A stretch of 64,000 nt of DNA. Origin: Gammaproteobacteria bacterium. Lineage in GTDB: Bacteria > Pseudomonadota > Gammaproteobacteria > SZUA-229. Positions within the stretch are counted from its first letter, which is position 1, and each line of letters opens with the position of its first letter. Shown piece by piece: positions 35,197 to 43,856 of the stretch. Below the pieces are notes generated by a model, which ran no database searches, was not told the origin of the DNA, and saw nothing but the letters and a program-made list of their open reading frames with translations. A program made the position numbers and the translations under genes. The stretch covers positions 1-64,000 of the forward strand of contig JADGFA010000017.1 of NCBI GenBank assembly GCA_016744065.1, in the 5' to 3' direction.

Positions 35197-35336
35197 GGGG
35201 ACAGAGCGCTGTTTTTTAGCACTCTGTCCCCTTAAGTGCATACCACCAGAAGTTTTACGGAGTCGGTACACTGCACTGCGTATTCTTGATGGTATCAAAG
35301 CAGGGTCAGGGCGGAAAGGCGGCGAGTCTGACCCTG
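35197..35336. repeat. Structured GC-rich REP/MITE-like element between aroA and cmk
   Basis: Three nested or adjacent dyads occur in 140 bp. GGGGACAGAGCGCT (35197-35210) pairs with AGCACTCTGTCCCC (35218-35231), 13 of 14 pairs. ATACCACCA (35240-35248) pairs with TGATGGTAT (35287-35295), 8 of 9. CAGGGTCAG (35301-35309) pairs perfectly with CTGACCCTG (35328-35336). The block is visibly richer in G+C than its surroundings. No transposase is encoded. It resembles the palindromic elements mobilised by REP-associated (IS200/IS605-like) transposases, but that is inference. Confidence 0.5.
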
Positions 35337-35363
35337 ACTAAATCTAACTGATGGAAATATGAT

Positions 35364-36041
35364 ATGGCTTCTAATATTATTCCGGTAATCACAATAGACG
35401 GCCCAAGTGGCGCAGGTAAGGGGACTATTGCCCAGAACGTAGCATCAGAGCTGGGTTTTCATATTCTGGATAGTGGCTCGCTCTACCGGTTAACTGCGCT
35501 TGCTTCTCAGGATGATGGAATCGCTTTATCAGATGAGTCAAAAATTGCTGAATTAGCCCTGAATTTACCTGTTGAGTTCTTAGCAGTTGATTCGGGCCTG
35601 AAAATTATTCTAAGAGATGAAGATGTTAGCGAGGCGATTCGCAAAGAAGAAATTGGTATGCTGGCTTCTAAAGTTGCCGCATTACCAAAAGTGCGAGAAG
35701 CTCTCTTAGAGCGCCAGCGCAGCTTTTCAGAGCAGCCGGGGCTGATTGCCGATGGTCGAGATATGGGCACTACTGTGTTTCCAGATTCTGCGCTTAAAAT
35801 ATTTATGACAGCTTCCGCAGAAGAGCGCGCCGAAAGGCGTTATAAGCAGTTGAAAGCTAAGGGGATAAATGCTAATATCGCCGCCCTCGTAAAAGACTTA
35901 AAGTTACGAGATGAGCAAGATGCAAATCGTGCTGTATCGCCATTAAAACCGGCTGATGATGCGGTCTTACTGGATACGACAGAAATGAGTATTGAGGAAG
36001 TTACCATCAGGGTAGTGGAACTGGCGAAACAACGATTTTAA
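35364..36041 (+). CDS. cmk: Cytidylate kinase
   Basis: Phosphorylates CMP and dCMP to the diphosphates. The P-loop ITIDGPSGAGKGTIAQNVA lies at residues 9-27. LDSGSLYRLTAL is the nucleotide-binding segment, followed by LIADGRDMGTTVFPDS and the lid region SAEERAERRYKQL. Length 225 is normal (E. coli 227). It sits between aroA and rpsA, its standard place. A GGAAAT-type site precedes the ATG. Secure assignment. Confidence 0.95.
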   Translation: MASNIIPVITIDGPSGAGKGTIAQNVASELGFHILDSGSLYRLTALASQDDGIALSDESKIAELALNLPVEFLAVDSGLKIILRDEDVSEAIRKEEIGMLASKVAALPKVREALLERQRSFSEQPGLIADGRDMGTTVFPDSALKIFMTASAEERAERRYKQLKAKGINANIAALVKDLKLRDEQDANRAVSPLKPADDAVLLDTTEMSIEEVTIRVVELAKQRF

Positions 36042-36057
36042 ATCGGCTCAAACTGGT

Positions 36058-36099
36058 GCTTAATATTCGTTCAATGAAAATTATCATAGAATATTAAGC
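36058..36099 (+). promoter_or_regulatory. Inverted repeat in cmk-rpsA intergenic region
   Basis: GCTTAATATTC (36058-36068) and GAATATTAAGC (36089-36099) are perfect 11-bp inverted arms with a 20-bp spacer, starting 17 bp after the cmk stop. There is no strong T-run after it. It could be an attenuating hairpin, an mRNA processing site or part of the rpsA leader, where S1 is known to regulate itself in E. coli. Confidence 0.45.
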
Positions 36100-36204
36100 T
36101 TATTTAAACTCTAACCCTGTAATCTGCGCCCACGCGACTACGTGCTTAACGTCAGTCATGTTGAAAGGGCAATCCACCAGTTTACAGTTATATTGGAAAG
36201 TATT

Positions 36205-37887
36205 ATGTCTGAATCATTTGCAGAACTATTTGAACAAAGCTTGCAAGAAACCGAAATGAATGCAGGTACCATCGTTACGGGTACTATTGTTGATATTTCT
36301 AGCGGTTATGTAACCGTAGCAGCGGGCCTTAAATCTGAAGGCGTTATCCCTGAATCACAATTTTTTAGCAACGGCGAACTCGAAGTTAAAGTTGGCGACG
36401 AAGTCGAAGTTGTGCTCGAAGCTGTTGAAGACGGCTGGGGCGAAACACGTTTATCTCGCGATAAAGCGAAACGTGCTAAAGCATGGATTGTTCTTGAAGC
36501 GGCACATGATGCAGAAGAAATCATCACTGGTATTATCACTGGTAAGGTTAAAGGTGGTTTCACCGTTGAGCTGGGTGATATCCGTGCTTTCTTACCGGGT
36601 TCATTAGTAGATGTTCGTCCAGTACGTGATACATCTTACCTGGAAGGTAAAGAGTTAGAATTTAAAGTTATCAAGCTTGATCAGAAGCGCAATAACGTTG
36701 TTGTTTCTCGTCGTGCAGTTGTTGAGTCTGAGTACTCGGCAGAACGTGAAGAGCTGCTAAACAGTCTGGAAGAAGGCAAGTCTGTTAAGGGTATAGTTAA
36801 GAACCTGACTGATTACGGCGCATTCCTTGATCTTGGTGGCATCGACGGTCTTCTACATATCACGGATATGGCCTGGAAGCGTGTTAAGCACCCATCTGAA
36901 GTGGTTGAAGTGGGTTCTGAGATTGAAGTTGTGGTACTTAAGTTTGATAAAGAGCGTAATCGTGTATCTCTTGGTCTTAAGCAACTGGGTGAAGATCCAT
37001 GGGCAGCTATTGCAAATCGTTACCCTGAAGGTTCACGTCTTATGGGTAAGGTTAGCAACATTACAGATTACGGTTGCTTCGTTGAAGTTGAAGATGGTGT
37101 TGAAGGTCTGGTACACGTATCTGAAATGGACTGGACTAACAAGAACGTTAATCCAGCTAAGGTTGTAACACTGGGTGACGAGTGTGAAGTTATGATTCTG
37201 GATATTGACGAAGAACGTCGTCGTATCTCTTTAGGTATGAAACAGTGTATTGCTAATCCATGGGATGAGTTTGGTGCAACACGTAACAAGGGTGATAAAG
37301 TTAGCGGTAAGATCAAATCTATTACTGATTTCGGTATCTTCGTTGGCCTTGATGGTGGCATTGATGGCCTGGTTCACCTGTCTGACCTGTCATGGGATTC
37401 AACGGGTGAAGATCTGGTTCAGAACTACAGCAAAGGCGATGAGCTGGAAGCAGTTGTACTGTCTATTGATCCTGAGCGTGAACGTATCTCTCTAGGCGTT
37501 AAGCAAATGGAGCAGGACCCGTTCTCTAACTTCGTAGCAGCTAACAGTAAAGGTGCTCTTGTTAAGGGTACAATCACTGAAGTTGATGCTAAAGCAGCTA
37601 TTGTTGATCTGGGTGAAGGTATTGAAGGTACTTTACGTGCTTCTGAGCTTTCTCGTGACCGTGTTGAAGATGCACGCACCATTCTTAAGGCTGGCGAAGA
37701 AATAGAAGCCAAGTTCCTGGGTGTGGATCGTAAGACACGTACTATCACTTTATCAATTAAAGCGATGGATGCGGATGAAGAAGCAGCAGCAATTAAAGAG
37801 TACTCTTCAGACTCTGATTCTACTGCAGCTTCCACATCAACTACACTAGGTGACTTGCTGAAAGAGCAAATGGATGCTAACAAATAA
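36205..37887 (+). CDS. rpsA: 30S ribosomal protein S1
   Basis: Binds mRNA leaders and helps the 30S subunit to initiate translation. At 560 residues from ATG 36205 ([13 protein letters not shown]) it matches E. coli S1 (557) and shows six S1 domains, each ending in a pattern such as [34 protein letters not shown] or [17 protein letters not shown]. The chosen start follows GGAAAG; an in-frame ATG 63 bases upstream would add 21 residues that are not part of the family. Codon use is more regular than in the neighbours, as expected for a highly expressed gene. Confidence 0.96.
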   Translation: MSESFAELFEQSLQETEMNAGTIVTGTIVDISSGYVTVAAGLKSEGVIPESQFFSNGELEVKVGDEVEVVLEAVEDGWGETRLSRDKAKRAKAWIVLEAAHDAEEIITGIITGKVKGGFTVELGDIRAFLPGSLVDVRPVRDTSYLEGKELEFKVIKLDQKRNNVVVSRRAVVESEYSAEREELLNSLEEGKSVKGIVKNLTDYGAFLDLGGIDGLLHITDMAWKRVKHPSEVVEVGSEIEVVVLKFDKERNRVSLGLKQLGEDPWAAIANRYPEGSRLMGKVSNITDYGCFVEVEDGVEGLVHVSEMDWTNKNVNPAKVVTLGDECEVMILDIDEERRRISLGMKQCIANPWDEFGATRNKGDKVSGKIKSITDFGIFVGLDGGIDGLVHLSDLSWDSTGEDLVQNYSKGDELEAVVLSIDPERERISLGVKQMEQDPFSNFVAANSKGALVKGTITEVDAKAAIVDLGEGIEGTLRASELSRDRVEDARTILKAGEEIEAKFLGVDRKTRTITLSIKAMDADEEAAAIKEYSSDSDSTAASTSTTLGDLLKEQMDANK

Positions 37888-37902
37888 CAAGAAATATGTT
37901 AA

Positions 37903-37966
37903 AACCTGTTAAAAAGTCTAGCAAAATCAGTTGGATGCACTATACTCCAATAAAATTTAACAGGTT
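37903..37966 (+). promoter_or_regulatory. Nested inverted repeats around the ihfB promoter
   Basis: AACCTGTTAAA (37903-37913) and TTTAACAGGTT (37956-37966) are perfect 11-bp inverted arms. Inside them TTGGA and TCCAA form a second dyad around the sequence TGCACTATAC, which contains a candidate -10 hexamer TATACT. The promoter thus appears to be embedded within a dyad, either as an operator pair or as a foldable transcript between rpsA and ihfB. Confidence 0.45.
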
Positions 37967-38027
37967 ATAGCAATAAATAGCAGTAGGGTCAGGGATGACC
38001 ACTATTGTTTTATACGGGGAAATTCCT

Positions 38028-38348
38028 ATGTCAGGCGAAGTTGTATCAAGATCAATGATGAAATCTGAGCTAATTGAGTTGATGGCGCGTAAGCAAAATC
38101 ATCTGGCTTATAAAGATGTAGAATTAGCAGTAAAAAGTCTACTGGAGCAGATGTCGGAAGCTCTGGCTACGGGTGATCGAATTGAAATTCGTGGTTTTGG
38201 TAGTTTTAGTTTGCATTTCAGGCCACCAAGGGCAGGGCGTAACCCTAAAACGGGTGATGCTGTTTCGTTACCTGGAAAATACGTGCCTCATTTCAAACCG
38301 GGTAAAGAACTTCGTGAACGTGTTAATGAAACGCTGAAAAACACCTAA
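38028..38348 (+). CDS. ihfB: Integration host factor subunit beta
   Basis: DNA-bending architectural protein that pairs with IHF-alpha. [40 protein letters not shown] and [30 protein letters not shown] are the IHF-beta hallmarks, including the Pro of the intercalating arm. The start is ATG 38028, preceded by GGGGAA, giving 106 residues with a ~9-residue extension (MSGEVVSRS) before the usual MMKSEL. ATG 37995 has no such site. Position downstream of rpsA is standard. An inverted-repeat promoter region lies in front. Confidence 0.94.
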   Translation: MSGEVVSRSMMKSELIELMARKQNHLAYKDVELAVKSLLEQMSEALATGDRIEIRGFGSFSLHFRPPRAGRNPKTGDAVSLPGKYVPHFKPGKELRERVNETLKNT

Positions 38349-38417
38349 ATTAGAATATTTGAATAACTAATTGAATAAACCTTAAAAAATAAAATTAACC
38401 TACAGCCGATTTAAAAA

Positions 38418-38699
38418 ATGATACGATTTATAAGTCTGCTTATTTTCATACCTCTTGTTCTTCTAATTGCGGCATTTGCCTATAAAAATGCACAACTGGT
38501 TTCCATTGATCTGTTTGTATTACAAATTAATTTACCTATGGCAGTGATCTTACTAATTACACTATTAGTTGGTTTTGTTCTGGGTTTTATATTTAATTTA
38601 ATGAGCCTTCTTAGTCAGAAGAAAAAATATTTACGGCTTAAGTACAAAAAAGAAACTTTAAATGGACTATCAGAGGTTTTAAAACAATCAGAAAAATGA
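38418..38699 (+). CDS. lapA: Lipopolysaccharide assembly protein A (LapA/YciS)
   Basis: A 93-residue inner-membrane protein with two hydrophobic segments (LLIFIPLVLLIAAFAYKNAQ and AVILLITLLVGFVLGFIF), then a basic cytoplasmic tail rich in lysine. LapA works with LapB (YciM) in setting LpxC levels and lipopolysaccharide assembly. The gene order ihfB-lapA-lapB-pyrF is the standard gammaproteobacterial one and supports the call more than the sequence itself. lapB begins 4 bases after its stop. Confidence 0.85.
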   Translation: MIRFISLLIFIPLVLLIAAFAYKNAQLVSIDLFVLQINLPMAVILLITLLVGFVLGFIFNLMSLLSQKKKYLRLKYKKETLNGLSEVLKQSEK

Positions 38700-38703
38700 A
38701 CAA

Positions 38704-39870
38704 ATGATTGAATCCCTGGAACATATTGTTTTATCGCAGTGGGCTATTTACCTGTTGCCTCTATTAGGTTTTCTGCTGGGTATTTTTCTGGCACGTCGCC
38801 GTTTTAGAAAACAGAAAAGGCAATTACGTTTTTCTAATGATTATTTTCAGGGACTTAATTATTTATTAAATGATGAGCAGGATAAAGCGCTTGATATTTT
38901 TGTTCAACTGGTTGAAACAGATTGGGAAACAATTGATACCAGTTTAGCTTTAGGTGCAATATTTCGCCGTAAAGGTGAAATTGATAAAGCCATAAAACTA
39001 CATCAAAATTTATTAGCAAGACCCTCACTTCCCCAGGAATACAAAGGGACGGTTTTATTATCACTTGCAAAAGATTATTTGCAGGCAGGTTGGTTAGACA
39101 GGGCTGAAAGTCTGTTTAATGAGGTTGTTGGTGATGGGGAGTTTATTCAGGAAGCACAACGTTGCCTGATGAGTATTTATGAGCAGGAGCAGGAATGGGA
39201 AAACGCAATTAATATTGCCAGGCGTTTTCAGAATAAAAATGATAATGAATTAGCGGCGACAACAGCACAATACTATTGTGAATTAAGTCAGAAAGTTTTG
39301 GCGCAAAATGATTTAAAAGAAGCAGAGGCGCTTGCTACCCAGGCTTTAACTGCTGATAAAAACTGTGTACGGGCATCATTGCTATTAGCTGATTTGGCAA
39401 TTAAAAGAGGGCGATATCAAAAAGCGATTCGATTTTTACATCAGGTAGAGATACAGAATATACAGTTGTTCCCACTTATCGTTGAAAAGCTCATTTTATG
39501 TTACCGAAATACATCTAATTTAAATAAAGCCTTAAGTTACTTACGAACACTGGATAAAAAATATCAGGAAGTTTCTTTAGTTCCGGTGCTGACTAAACTG
39601 ATAGAAGAGATATTCGGTGAGGAAGATGCTTTGCAGTATCTATCTGAAGCAGTGCTTCGAAAACCCTCCCTGACGACATTAAGTGCCTTATTGCAATTAC
39701 AAAGCCCGGATATTGTTCGTCAGGAAAATTTAATACCTATAGTGGTTGATGCTATCACTGAAAAACAACATGATTTCCAGTGTAAACGTTGTGGTTATAC
39801 GGCTAATACTCATGTATGGTTATGTCCTTCCTGCCATAGCTGGAGTAGCATGATTCCCAAAATGGATTAA
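38704..39870 (+). CDS. lapB: Lipopolysaccharide assembly protein B (LapB/YciM)
   Basis: A membrane-anchored TPR protein that regulates LpxC proteolysis through FtsH in E. coli. Residues 13-29 form the N-terminal membrane helix, several TPR-like repeats follow ([20 protein letters not shown] and others), and the C-terminus carries the rubredoxin-like zinc site [21 protein letters not shown]. Length 388 is essentially that of E. coli LapB (389). It is immediately downstream of lapA and 25 bases upstream of pyrF. Confidence 0.93.
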   Translation: MIESLEHIVLSQWAIYLLPLLGFLLGIFLARRRFRKQKRQLRFSNDYFQGLNYLLNDEQDKALDIFVQLVETDWETIDTSLALGAIFRRKGEIDKAIKLHQNLLARPSLPQEYKGTVLLSLAKDYLQAGWLDRAESLFNEVVGDGEFIQEAQRCLMSIYEQEQEWENAINIARRFQNKNDNELAATTAQYYCELSQKVLAQNDLKEAEALATQALTADKNCVRASLLLADLAIKRGRYQKAIRFLHQVEIQNIQLFPLIVEKLILCYRNTSNLNKALSYLRTLDKKYQEVSLVPVLTKLIEEIFGEEDALQYLSEAVLRKPSLTTLSALLQLQSPDIVRQENLIPIVVDAITEKQHDFQCKRCGYTANTHVWLCPSCHSWSSMIPKMD

Positions 39871-39895
39871 TTTCGGTAGATTAAACAGGTTAATA

Positions 39896-40588
39896 ATGTC
39901 TGATCCAAAAATAATAGTAGCACTTGATTATCCGTCAGAATTGCGGGCATTTGAATTAATAAATAAATTAGATGCTGATTTGTGTCGATTAAAAGTGGGT
40001 AAAGAAATGTTTACGCATCTGGGCCCTGTTTTTGTAGAAAAAATACAGAATAAAGGTTTTGATGTTTTTCTCGATTTAAAGTATCACGATATTCCCAATA
40101 CGGTTGCTAAAGCTTGTGAAGCGGCAGCAAGTCTGGGTGTCTGGATGCTAAATGTGCATGCCAGTGGTGGGAGTCGAATGATGGAAGCGGCAGCAAATGC
40201 GCTTGCGAACCACCAGAATAAACCTTTTTTAATTGCAGTGACAGTACTAACAAGTATGTCACAACAGGATTTATCTGAATTAGGCATTAACGATACTCCA
40301 GCAGAACAGGCGCTTAAGCTAGCAAAATTAACCTGTTCTTCAGGGTTAGATGGAATTGTCTGTTCAGCACAGGAGGCAGCAATAATGCGTCAGAATTTCA
40401 AACATGATTTTTTACTGGTGTCACCGGGCATTAGGCCTGCGGGTAGTCAACCTGATGATCAACGCCGTACTATGACGCCTTCTGACGCACTAAACGCAGG
40501 ATCTGATTACCTTGTGATAGGTCGCCCCATTACTCAGTCTGACAACCCCCTGAGTGTTTTACGTACAATTCATTCAGAAATTTCCTAG
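39896..40588 (+). CDS. pyrF: Orotidine 5'-phosphate decarboxylase
   Basis: Last step of UMP synthesis. The catalytic signature [18 protein letters not shown] contains the Lys-Asp-x-x-x-x-Asp array, with [16 protein letters not shown] at the N-terminus and [17 protein letters not shown] plus [14 protein letters not shown] closing the phosphate-binding loop. Length 230 is normal. It follows lapB, its usual place in gammaproteobacteria. Confidence 0.95.
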   Translation: MSDPKIIVALDYPSELRAFELINKLDADLCRLKVGKEMFTHLGPVFVEKIQNKGFDVFLDLKYHDIPNTVAKACEAAASLGVWMLNVHASGGSRMMEAAANALANHQNKPFLIAVTVLTSMSQQDLSELGINDTPAEQALKLAKLTCSSGLDGIVCSAQEAAIMRQNFKHDFLLVSPGIRPAGSQPDDQRRTMTPSDALNAGSDYLVIGRPITQSDNPLSVLRTIHSEIS

Positions 40589-40662
40589 TTGCCTTTTATT
40601 ATCGCTATGGATTACTGTGTGCGCTCCTATCCAATAATGGATAACAACAAGGAGTCAGCGTA

Positions 40663-40935
40663 ATGAAAATAATGAAAGCAGTTGTTTTAAGCGTGATGAT
40701 GTTTTGTGTGGTACCGCTCTATTCAGGCATAGTATGGGCGGGACAGGTTAATATTAACAGTGCAGATGCATCGACCCTGGCGTCTGAGTTAAAAGGCATA
40801 GGTGATAAAAAAGCACAGGCGATAGTGGAATATCGTAAACAAAATGGCCCTTTTTCTTTAGTCAATGATTTAGAAAATGTAAAAGGCATCAGTGCAAAAA
40901 TAGTTGAAAAAAACAAAGAAAATATAAGTTTGTAA
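40663..40935 (+). CDS. ComEA-like helix-hairpin-helix protein
   Basis: A 90-residue secreted or periplasmic protein with an N-terminal signal peptide (about residues 1-26, cleavage near VWAG) and one ComEA-type double helix-hairpin-helix domain: VNINSADASTLASELKGIGDKKAQAIV and FSLVNDLENVKGISAKIVEKNK. ComEA binds incoming DNA during natural transformation; many short proteobacterial homologues (YbaV-like) have no proven role. AAGGAG precedes the ATG. The gene stands alone with a clear terminator after it. Confidence 0.88.
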   Translation: MKIMKAVVLSVMMFCVVPLYSGIVWAGQVNINSADASTLASELKGIGDKKAQAIVEYRKQNGPFSLVNDLENVKGISAKIVEKNKENISL

Positions 40936-40954
40936 GTTATCGCTTTTCTGTATG

Positions 40955-40988
40955 AATACCCCGTGATTATTATCTCGGGGTATTTTTA
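40955..40988 (+). terminator. Terminator after the ComEA-like gene
   Basis: AATACCCCG (40955-40963) pairs with CGGGGTATT (40976-40984), a perfect 9-bp stem with a 12-nt loop followed by a T-run. Confidence 0.88.
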
Positions 40989-41085
40989 TGCACGCAATAT
41001 CATATTTAAAATATTTTATTTTTCTGGTAGTTCTGTGTCCTCTGCGGTTTAATGGCTATTTATAAATAATATTAAAAGGTGTTTT

Positions 41086-41736
41086 ATGGATTTAGATTTC
41101 TGGGAGCAACGCTGGAATCAAAATCAGATAGCATTTCATCTACCAGAGGTGAACCCTTATCTTGGTGAGTATTGGCATAATTTTAATGTTCCAGAAAACT
41201 CACAGATCTTTATACCTCTTTGTGGGAAAAGCCTGGATCTAGCCTGGTTTGCATCACAGGCATATTCAGTGTTGGGTGTTGAATGTAGTGAAAAAGCAAT
41301 TAGAGAATTTTTTTTAGAACAAAATCTGGAAATACAAACGGGACAACTAAAAAAATTTAAAGCTTATAATAGTGTTAATATCAAATTATTACAGGGTGAT
41401 TTTTTTAAACTGGACAGGCAGATTCTTAAAGATGTTTCTATTGTATATGACCGTGCGTCATTGATTGCTTTACCTGATAAGATGCGACAAAAATATGTAG
41501 AACTATTAAGCCAGACTTTACCCGATACAGCAGAAATATTTTTAATAACCCTCGATTATAATCAGGATCATATGCCAGGCCCTCCATTTTCAGTTAATCA
41601 TGATGAGGTTATTCGACTATATCAGTCGCATTATAAGATTGAACTGATTCATGAGGATGATGTAATAAATAACCATCAAAAATTTAAAGAGAGGGGCTTA
41701 AACAGGTTGGTGGAGCGTGTATATAGAATCTCATGA
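41086..41736 (+). CDS. tpm: Thiopurine S-methyltransferase family protein
   Basis: SAM-dependent methyltransferase of the TPMT family, which in bacteria is linked to methylation of thiopurines and of selenium or tellurium oxyanions. FWEQRWNQNQIAFHLPEVNPYL is the N-terminal family signature, followed by IFIPLCGKSLDLAWFASQAYSVLGVECSEKAI (SAM-binding motif I) and VYDRASLIALPDKMRQKYVEL. Length 216 matches (E. coli-type 218). AAAGG precedes the ATG. The native substrate is unknown. Confidence 0.92.
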   Translation: MDLDFWEQRWNQNQIAFHLPEVNPYLGEYWHNFNVPENSQIFIPLCGKSLDLAWFASQAYSVLGVECSEKAIREFFLEQNLEIQTGQLKKFKAYNSVNIKLLQGDFFKLDRQILKDVSIVYDRASLIALPDKMRQKYVELLSQTLPDTAEIFLITLDYNQDHMPGPPFSVNHDEVIRLYQSHYKIELIHEDDVINNHQKFKERGLNRLVERVYRIS

Positions 41737-42057
41737 TATACTTAAAACCTGTATTTGATATATAAAGGTTGCGTGGTTGAGGTGCAAGCATCAGCTATAT
41801 TGCAGTGTACATACAACTCTATTTCGTAAGGTTTTTATGTGTTTATTAAATATCTATTAATTACAGTACTAGTCTGGTTGGTGTTAGATGCGTGGAAAAA
41901 TATGAAGGTAATTCTGCTAAATGTGTTCCTGCTGCCCACTATGAACTAATAAGTTTTTTGAGTACATTAGATAAATCTAAAATAATTCAAGTCTGTTGAA
42001 AAATTATCATTTTTGGTTGCATTACCTGATTTGTAGAGCTATTTTAAAGTCACTCCT
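41737..42057. other. 321-bp intergenic region with possible small gene
   Basis: Between tpm and the next gene. A 36-codon frame with a membrane segment lies at 41839-41949 (separate entry). A second frame overlapping it continues as EKYEGNSAKCVPAAHYELISF in another register, which could mean a frameshifted small gene. No terminator is clear. Confidence 0.35.
41839..41949 (+). CDS. Possible 36-aa single-span membrane peptide
   Basis: GTG at 41839, preceded by TAAGG with suitable spacing, opens a 36-codon frame beginning FIKYLLITVLVWLVLDAWKN, a plausible membrane helix followed by a basic/hydrophobic tail. The arrangement of a short N-terminal helix ending in Trp/Arg/Lys resembles the start of several small proteobacterial proteins. 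It may be an intact small protein or the 5' part of a broken one. Evidence is limited to one frame and one ribosome-binding site. Confidence 0.25.
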   Translation: MFIKYLLITVLVWLVLDAWKNMKVILLNVFLLPTMN

Positions 42058-42381
42058 ATGAGAAATAAGTTTAATCTCACACTGAATAAAAAGATAATTT
42101 ATACCTATGTGGAGAAACCTGTTCCCGCCAGGCTTAGACGTTATCTGGATGAGATAGATAGTGATATGGATCAGGGTATAAGCTTTGGGGGAGTGTTAGT
42201 TAATAAACCAACTGAATTTCAAAAACTACAATATATAGCAATGACATTATTTCATGCTTTAGATCGTCATGATTTAAATTTAGTTGAAATTATGTCTGCA
42301 TATTTATTGAGTAGAAAAAATGAATTAAAAGAAGTGTATATCACCCAGTCCAATGAGATAGTTAATTTAAAATTATTATGA
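42058..42381 (+). CDS. Hypothetical protein, 107 aa
   Basis: A soluble 107-residue protein with no signal peptide. It has a basic N-terminus (MRNKFNLTLNKKIIYTYVEKP), a charged central segment (RLRRYLDEIDSDMDQGISFGG) and a mostly helical C-terminal half (EFQKLQYIAMTLFHALDRHD). I do not recognise it. It ends 9 bases before an FMN-reductase gene, which is followed by a metallo-hydrolase gene 3 bases on, so the three are probably co-transcribed. Confidence 0.6.
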   Translation: MRNKFNLTLNKKIIYTYVEKPVPARLRRYLDEIDSDMDQGISFGGVLVNKPTEFQKLQYIAMTLFHALDRHDLNLVEIMSAYLLSRKNELKEVYITQSNEIVNLKLL

Positions 42382-42390
42382 GTATTAAAT

Positions 42391-43002
42391 ATGAAAATAA
42401 CGATTATAAGTGGAAGTCATAGAGAGAATTCACAAAGTATAAAAATAGCCAGATATTATCAAAAGGTAATGCTTAATGGTATTTGTGATGAAGCGCCTGT
42501 TATCGATCTTGCCGGCAATCCATTGCCTCTTTGGGATCAGGGAATATGGGATGGTGAAGAAAAATGGCTGACATTACTCGCACCTTACCGGGAAATGTTA
42601 TCTGGAAGTGATGGTTTTGTCGTTATTACTCCTGAGTGGCACGGACAGGTTCCAGCGGGATTAAAGAACTTTTTTTTAATATTTGGAAAAAATGAACTGG
42701 GTAATAAGCCGGCAAAAATTGTATCTATTTCATCAGCAGATGGTGGAGCGTACCCAGTAGCAGAGCTGCGTATGAGTAGTTATAAAAATAGTCGATTATG
42801 CTATATCCCTGAACAGATAATTATTCGTAACGTGGAAAAAGTACTGAATGAGAAAGCAGAAGAAAATGATGAATCCGCTGATAAGTATTTTAGAGAAAGA
42901 ATTGAGTGGTCATTAAATATTCTTAAGCAGTATGTTATTGCATTAAAACAGGTAAGAGATAGTGGTGTAACTGATACAGATAAGTTTGGAAATGGAATGT
43001 AA
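42391..43002 (+). CDS. NADPH-dependent FMN reductase family protein
   Basis: A 203-residue flavodoxin-fold oxidoreductase. The N-terminal phosphate-binding loop IISGSHRENSQSIKIARY (residues 4-21) and the mid segment DGFVVITPEWHGQVPAGLKNFF are typical of the FMN_red/ChrR-like family (SxRxxS and PEYNxSxPAxLKN patterns). Here Glu-Trp-His replaces the usual Glu-Tyr-Asn, which may alter the flavin contact. Substrates in the family include quinones, azo dyes and metals. It lies in a compact cluster with a hypothetical gene and a metallo-beta-lactamase-fold gene. Confidence 0.8.
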   Translation: MKITIISGSHRENSQSIKIARYYQKVMLNGICDEAPVIDLAGNPLPLWDQGIWDGEEKWLTLLAPYREMLSGSDGFVVITPEWHGQVPAGLKNFFLIFGKNELGNKPAKIVSISSADGGAYPVAELRMSSYKNSRLCYIPEQIIIRNVEKVLNEKAEENDESADKYFRERIEWSLNILKQYVIALKQVRDSGVTDTDKFGNGM

Positions 43003-43005
43003 ATT

Positions 43006-43638
43006 ATGTTGCAATACCAGATAGTTCCTGTAACCAGTTTTCAACAAAATTGCTCCTTACTTTGGTGTGATAAAACTAATGATGCTGTTTTAGTTGACCC
43101 GGGTGGAAATATTGAGTTACTGCTTAAGGCTGTTGATAAAAATAAAGTAAAATTAACAGCTATCTGGTTAACTCATGGACATCTTGATCATGTAGGTGCA
43201 ACGGGTGAATTAAAAAAACAGTTAAAACTACCTGTTATTGGGCCACAAAAAAATGATGCTTTTTTAATTAATGCGTTACCTGAGCAATGTGAAATGTTTG
43301 GTTTTCCATCGGTTGAAAATTTTATACCTGATAAGTGGTTAGAAGAGGGTGAAATATTGAAACTTGGAAATGAAGAGTTTTCGGTTATTTTTTCACCAGG
43401 GCATACACCAGGGCATATTATTTTAAAGCATGAAAAACAAAAATTACTCTGGGTGGGCGATGTATTATTTAAACATGCAATAGGGCGTACTGATTTTCCC
43501 AGGGGTGATCATCAACAGTTATTAGCATCAATTAAAAATAAGCTGCTTATATTGAATGATGATTTTCGTTTCATACCTGGCCATGGGCCAGAGTCAACAA
43601 TTGGTGAAGAAAGAAAATATAATCCTTTTTTAACATAA
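43006..43638 (+). CDS. MBL-fold metallo-hydrolase (YcbL/glyoxalase II-like)
   Basis: A 210-residue metallo-beta-lactamase-fold hydrolase. The metal motif HGHLDH (residues 57-62, HxHxDH) is intact, followed by SPGHTPGHIIL, WVGDVLFKHAIGRTDFP (Asp ligand) and FIPGHGPESTIGEE (final His). The pattern and length fit the YcbL class related to glyoxalase II, which lacks the long C-terminal domain of GloB. It starts 3 bases after the FMN-reductase gene. The substrate is likely a thioester or related small molecule, but that is family inference. Confidence 0.88.
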   Translation: MLQYQIVPVTSFQQNCSLLWCDKTNDAVLVDPGGNIELLLKAVDKNKVKLTAIWLTHGHLDHVGATGELKKQLKLPVIGPQKNDAFLINALPEQCEMFGFPSVENFIPDKWLEEGEILKLGNEEFSVIFSPGHTPGHIILKHEKQKLLWVGDVLFKHAIGRTDFPRGDHQQLLASIKNKLLILNDDFRFIPGHGPESTIGEERKYNPFLT

Positions 43639-43825
43639 AACATATTGTCTGGCATGGATGGAAATATCTAGCTGTAACTTACTGATAGCAACAGGCCTGA
43701 TGCTATAAAATAGTAAGCTAAATGATGTGTAGAGGTGTATCTGCTCAATGTAGCAGCAGTAAAATGATATATGTTATAGGGATATTAAAAAAACTGAATA
43801 CGAGCATGTTTTTTAGCATGATATA

Positions 43826-43839
43826 TTGATGTTTATTAA
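43826..43839. promoter_or_regulatory. Weak FNR-like site before 386-aa hypothetical gene
   Basis: TTGAT-GTTT-ATTAA has one mismatch to the FNR consensus and lies 17 bp before the start codon. At that distance it could only act as a repressor site; chance occurrence is likely in AT-rich DNA. Confidence 0.15.
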
Positions 43840-43856
43840 TATACTCAGGAATTCAT

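Noticed and set aside
43826-43839. FNR box before the 386-aa gene
   Set aside because: One mismatch, only 17 bp from the start codon and expected by chance in AT-rich DNA; listed as a low-confidence site but not used in the argument.
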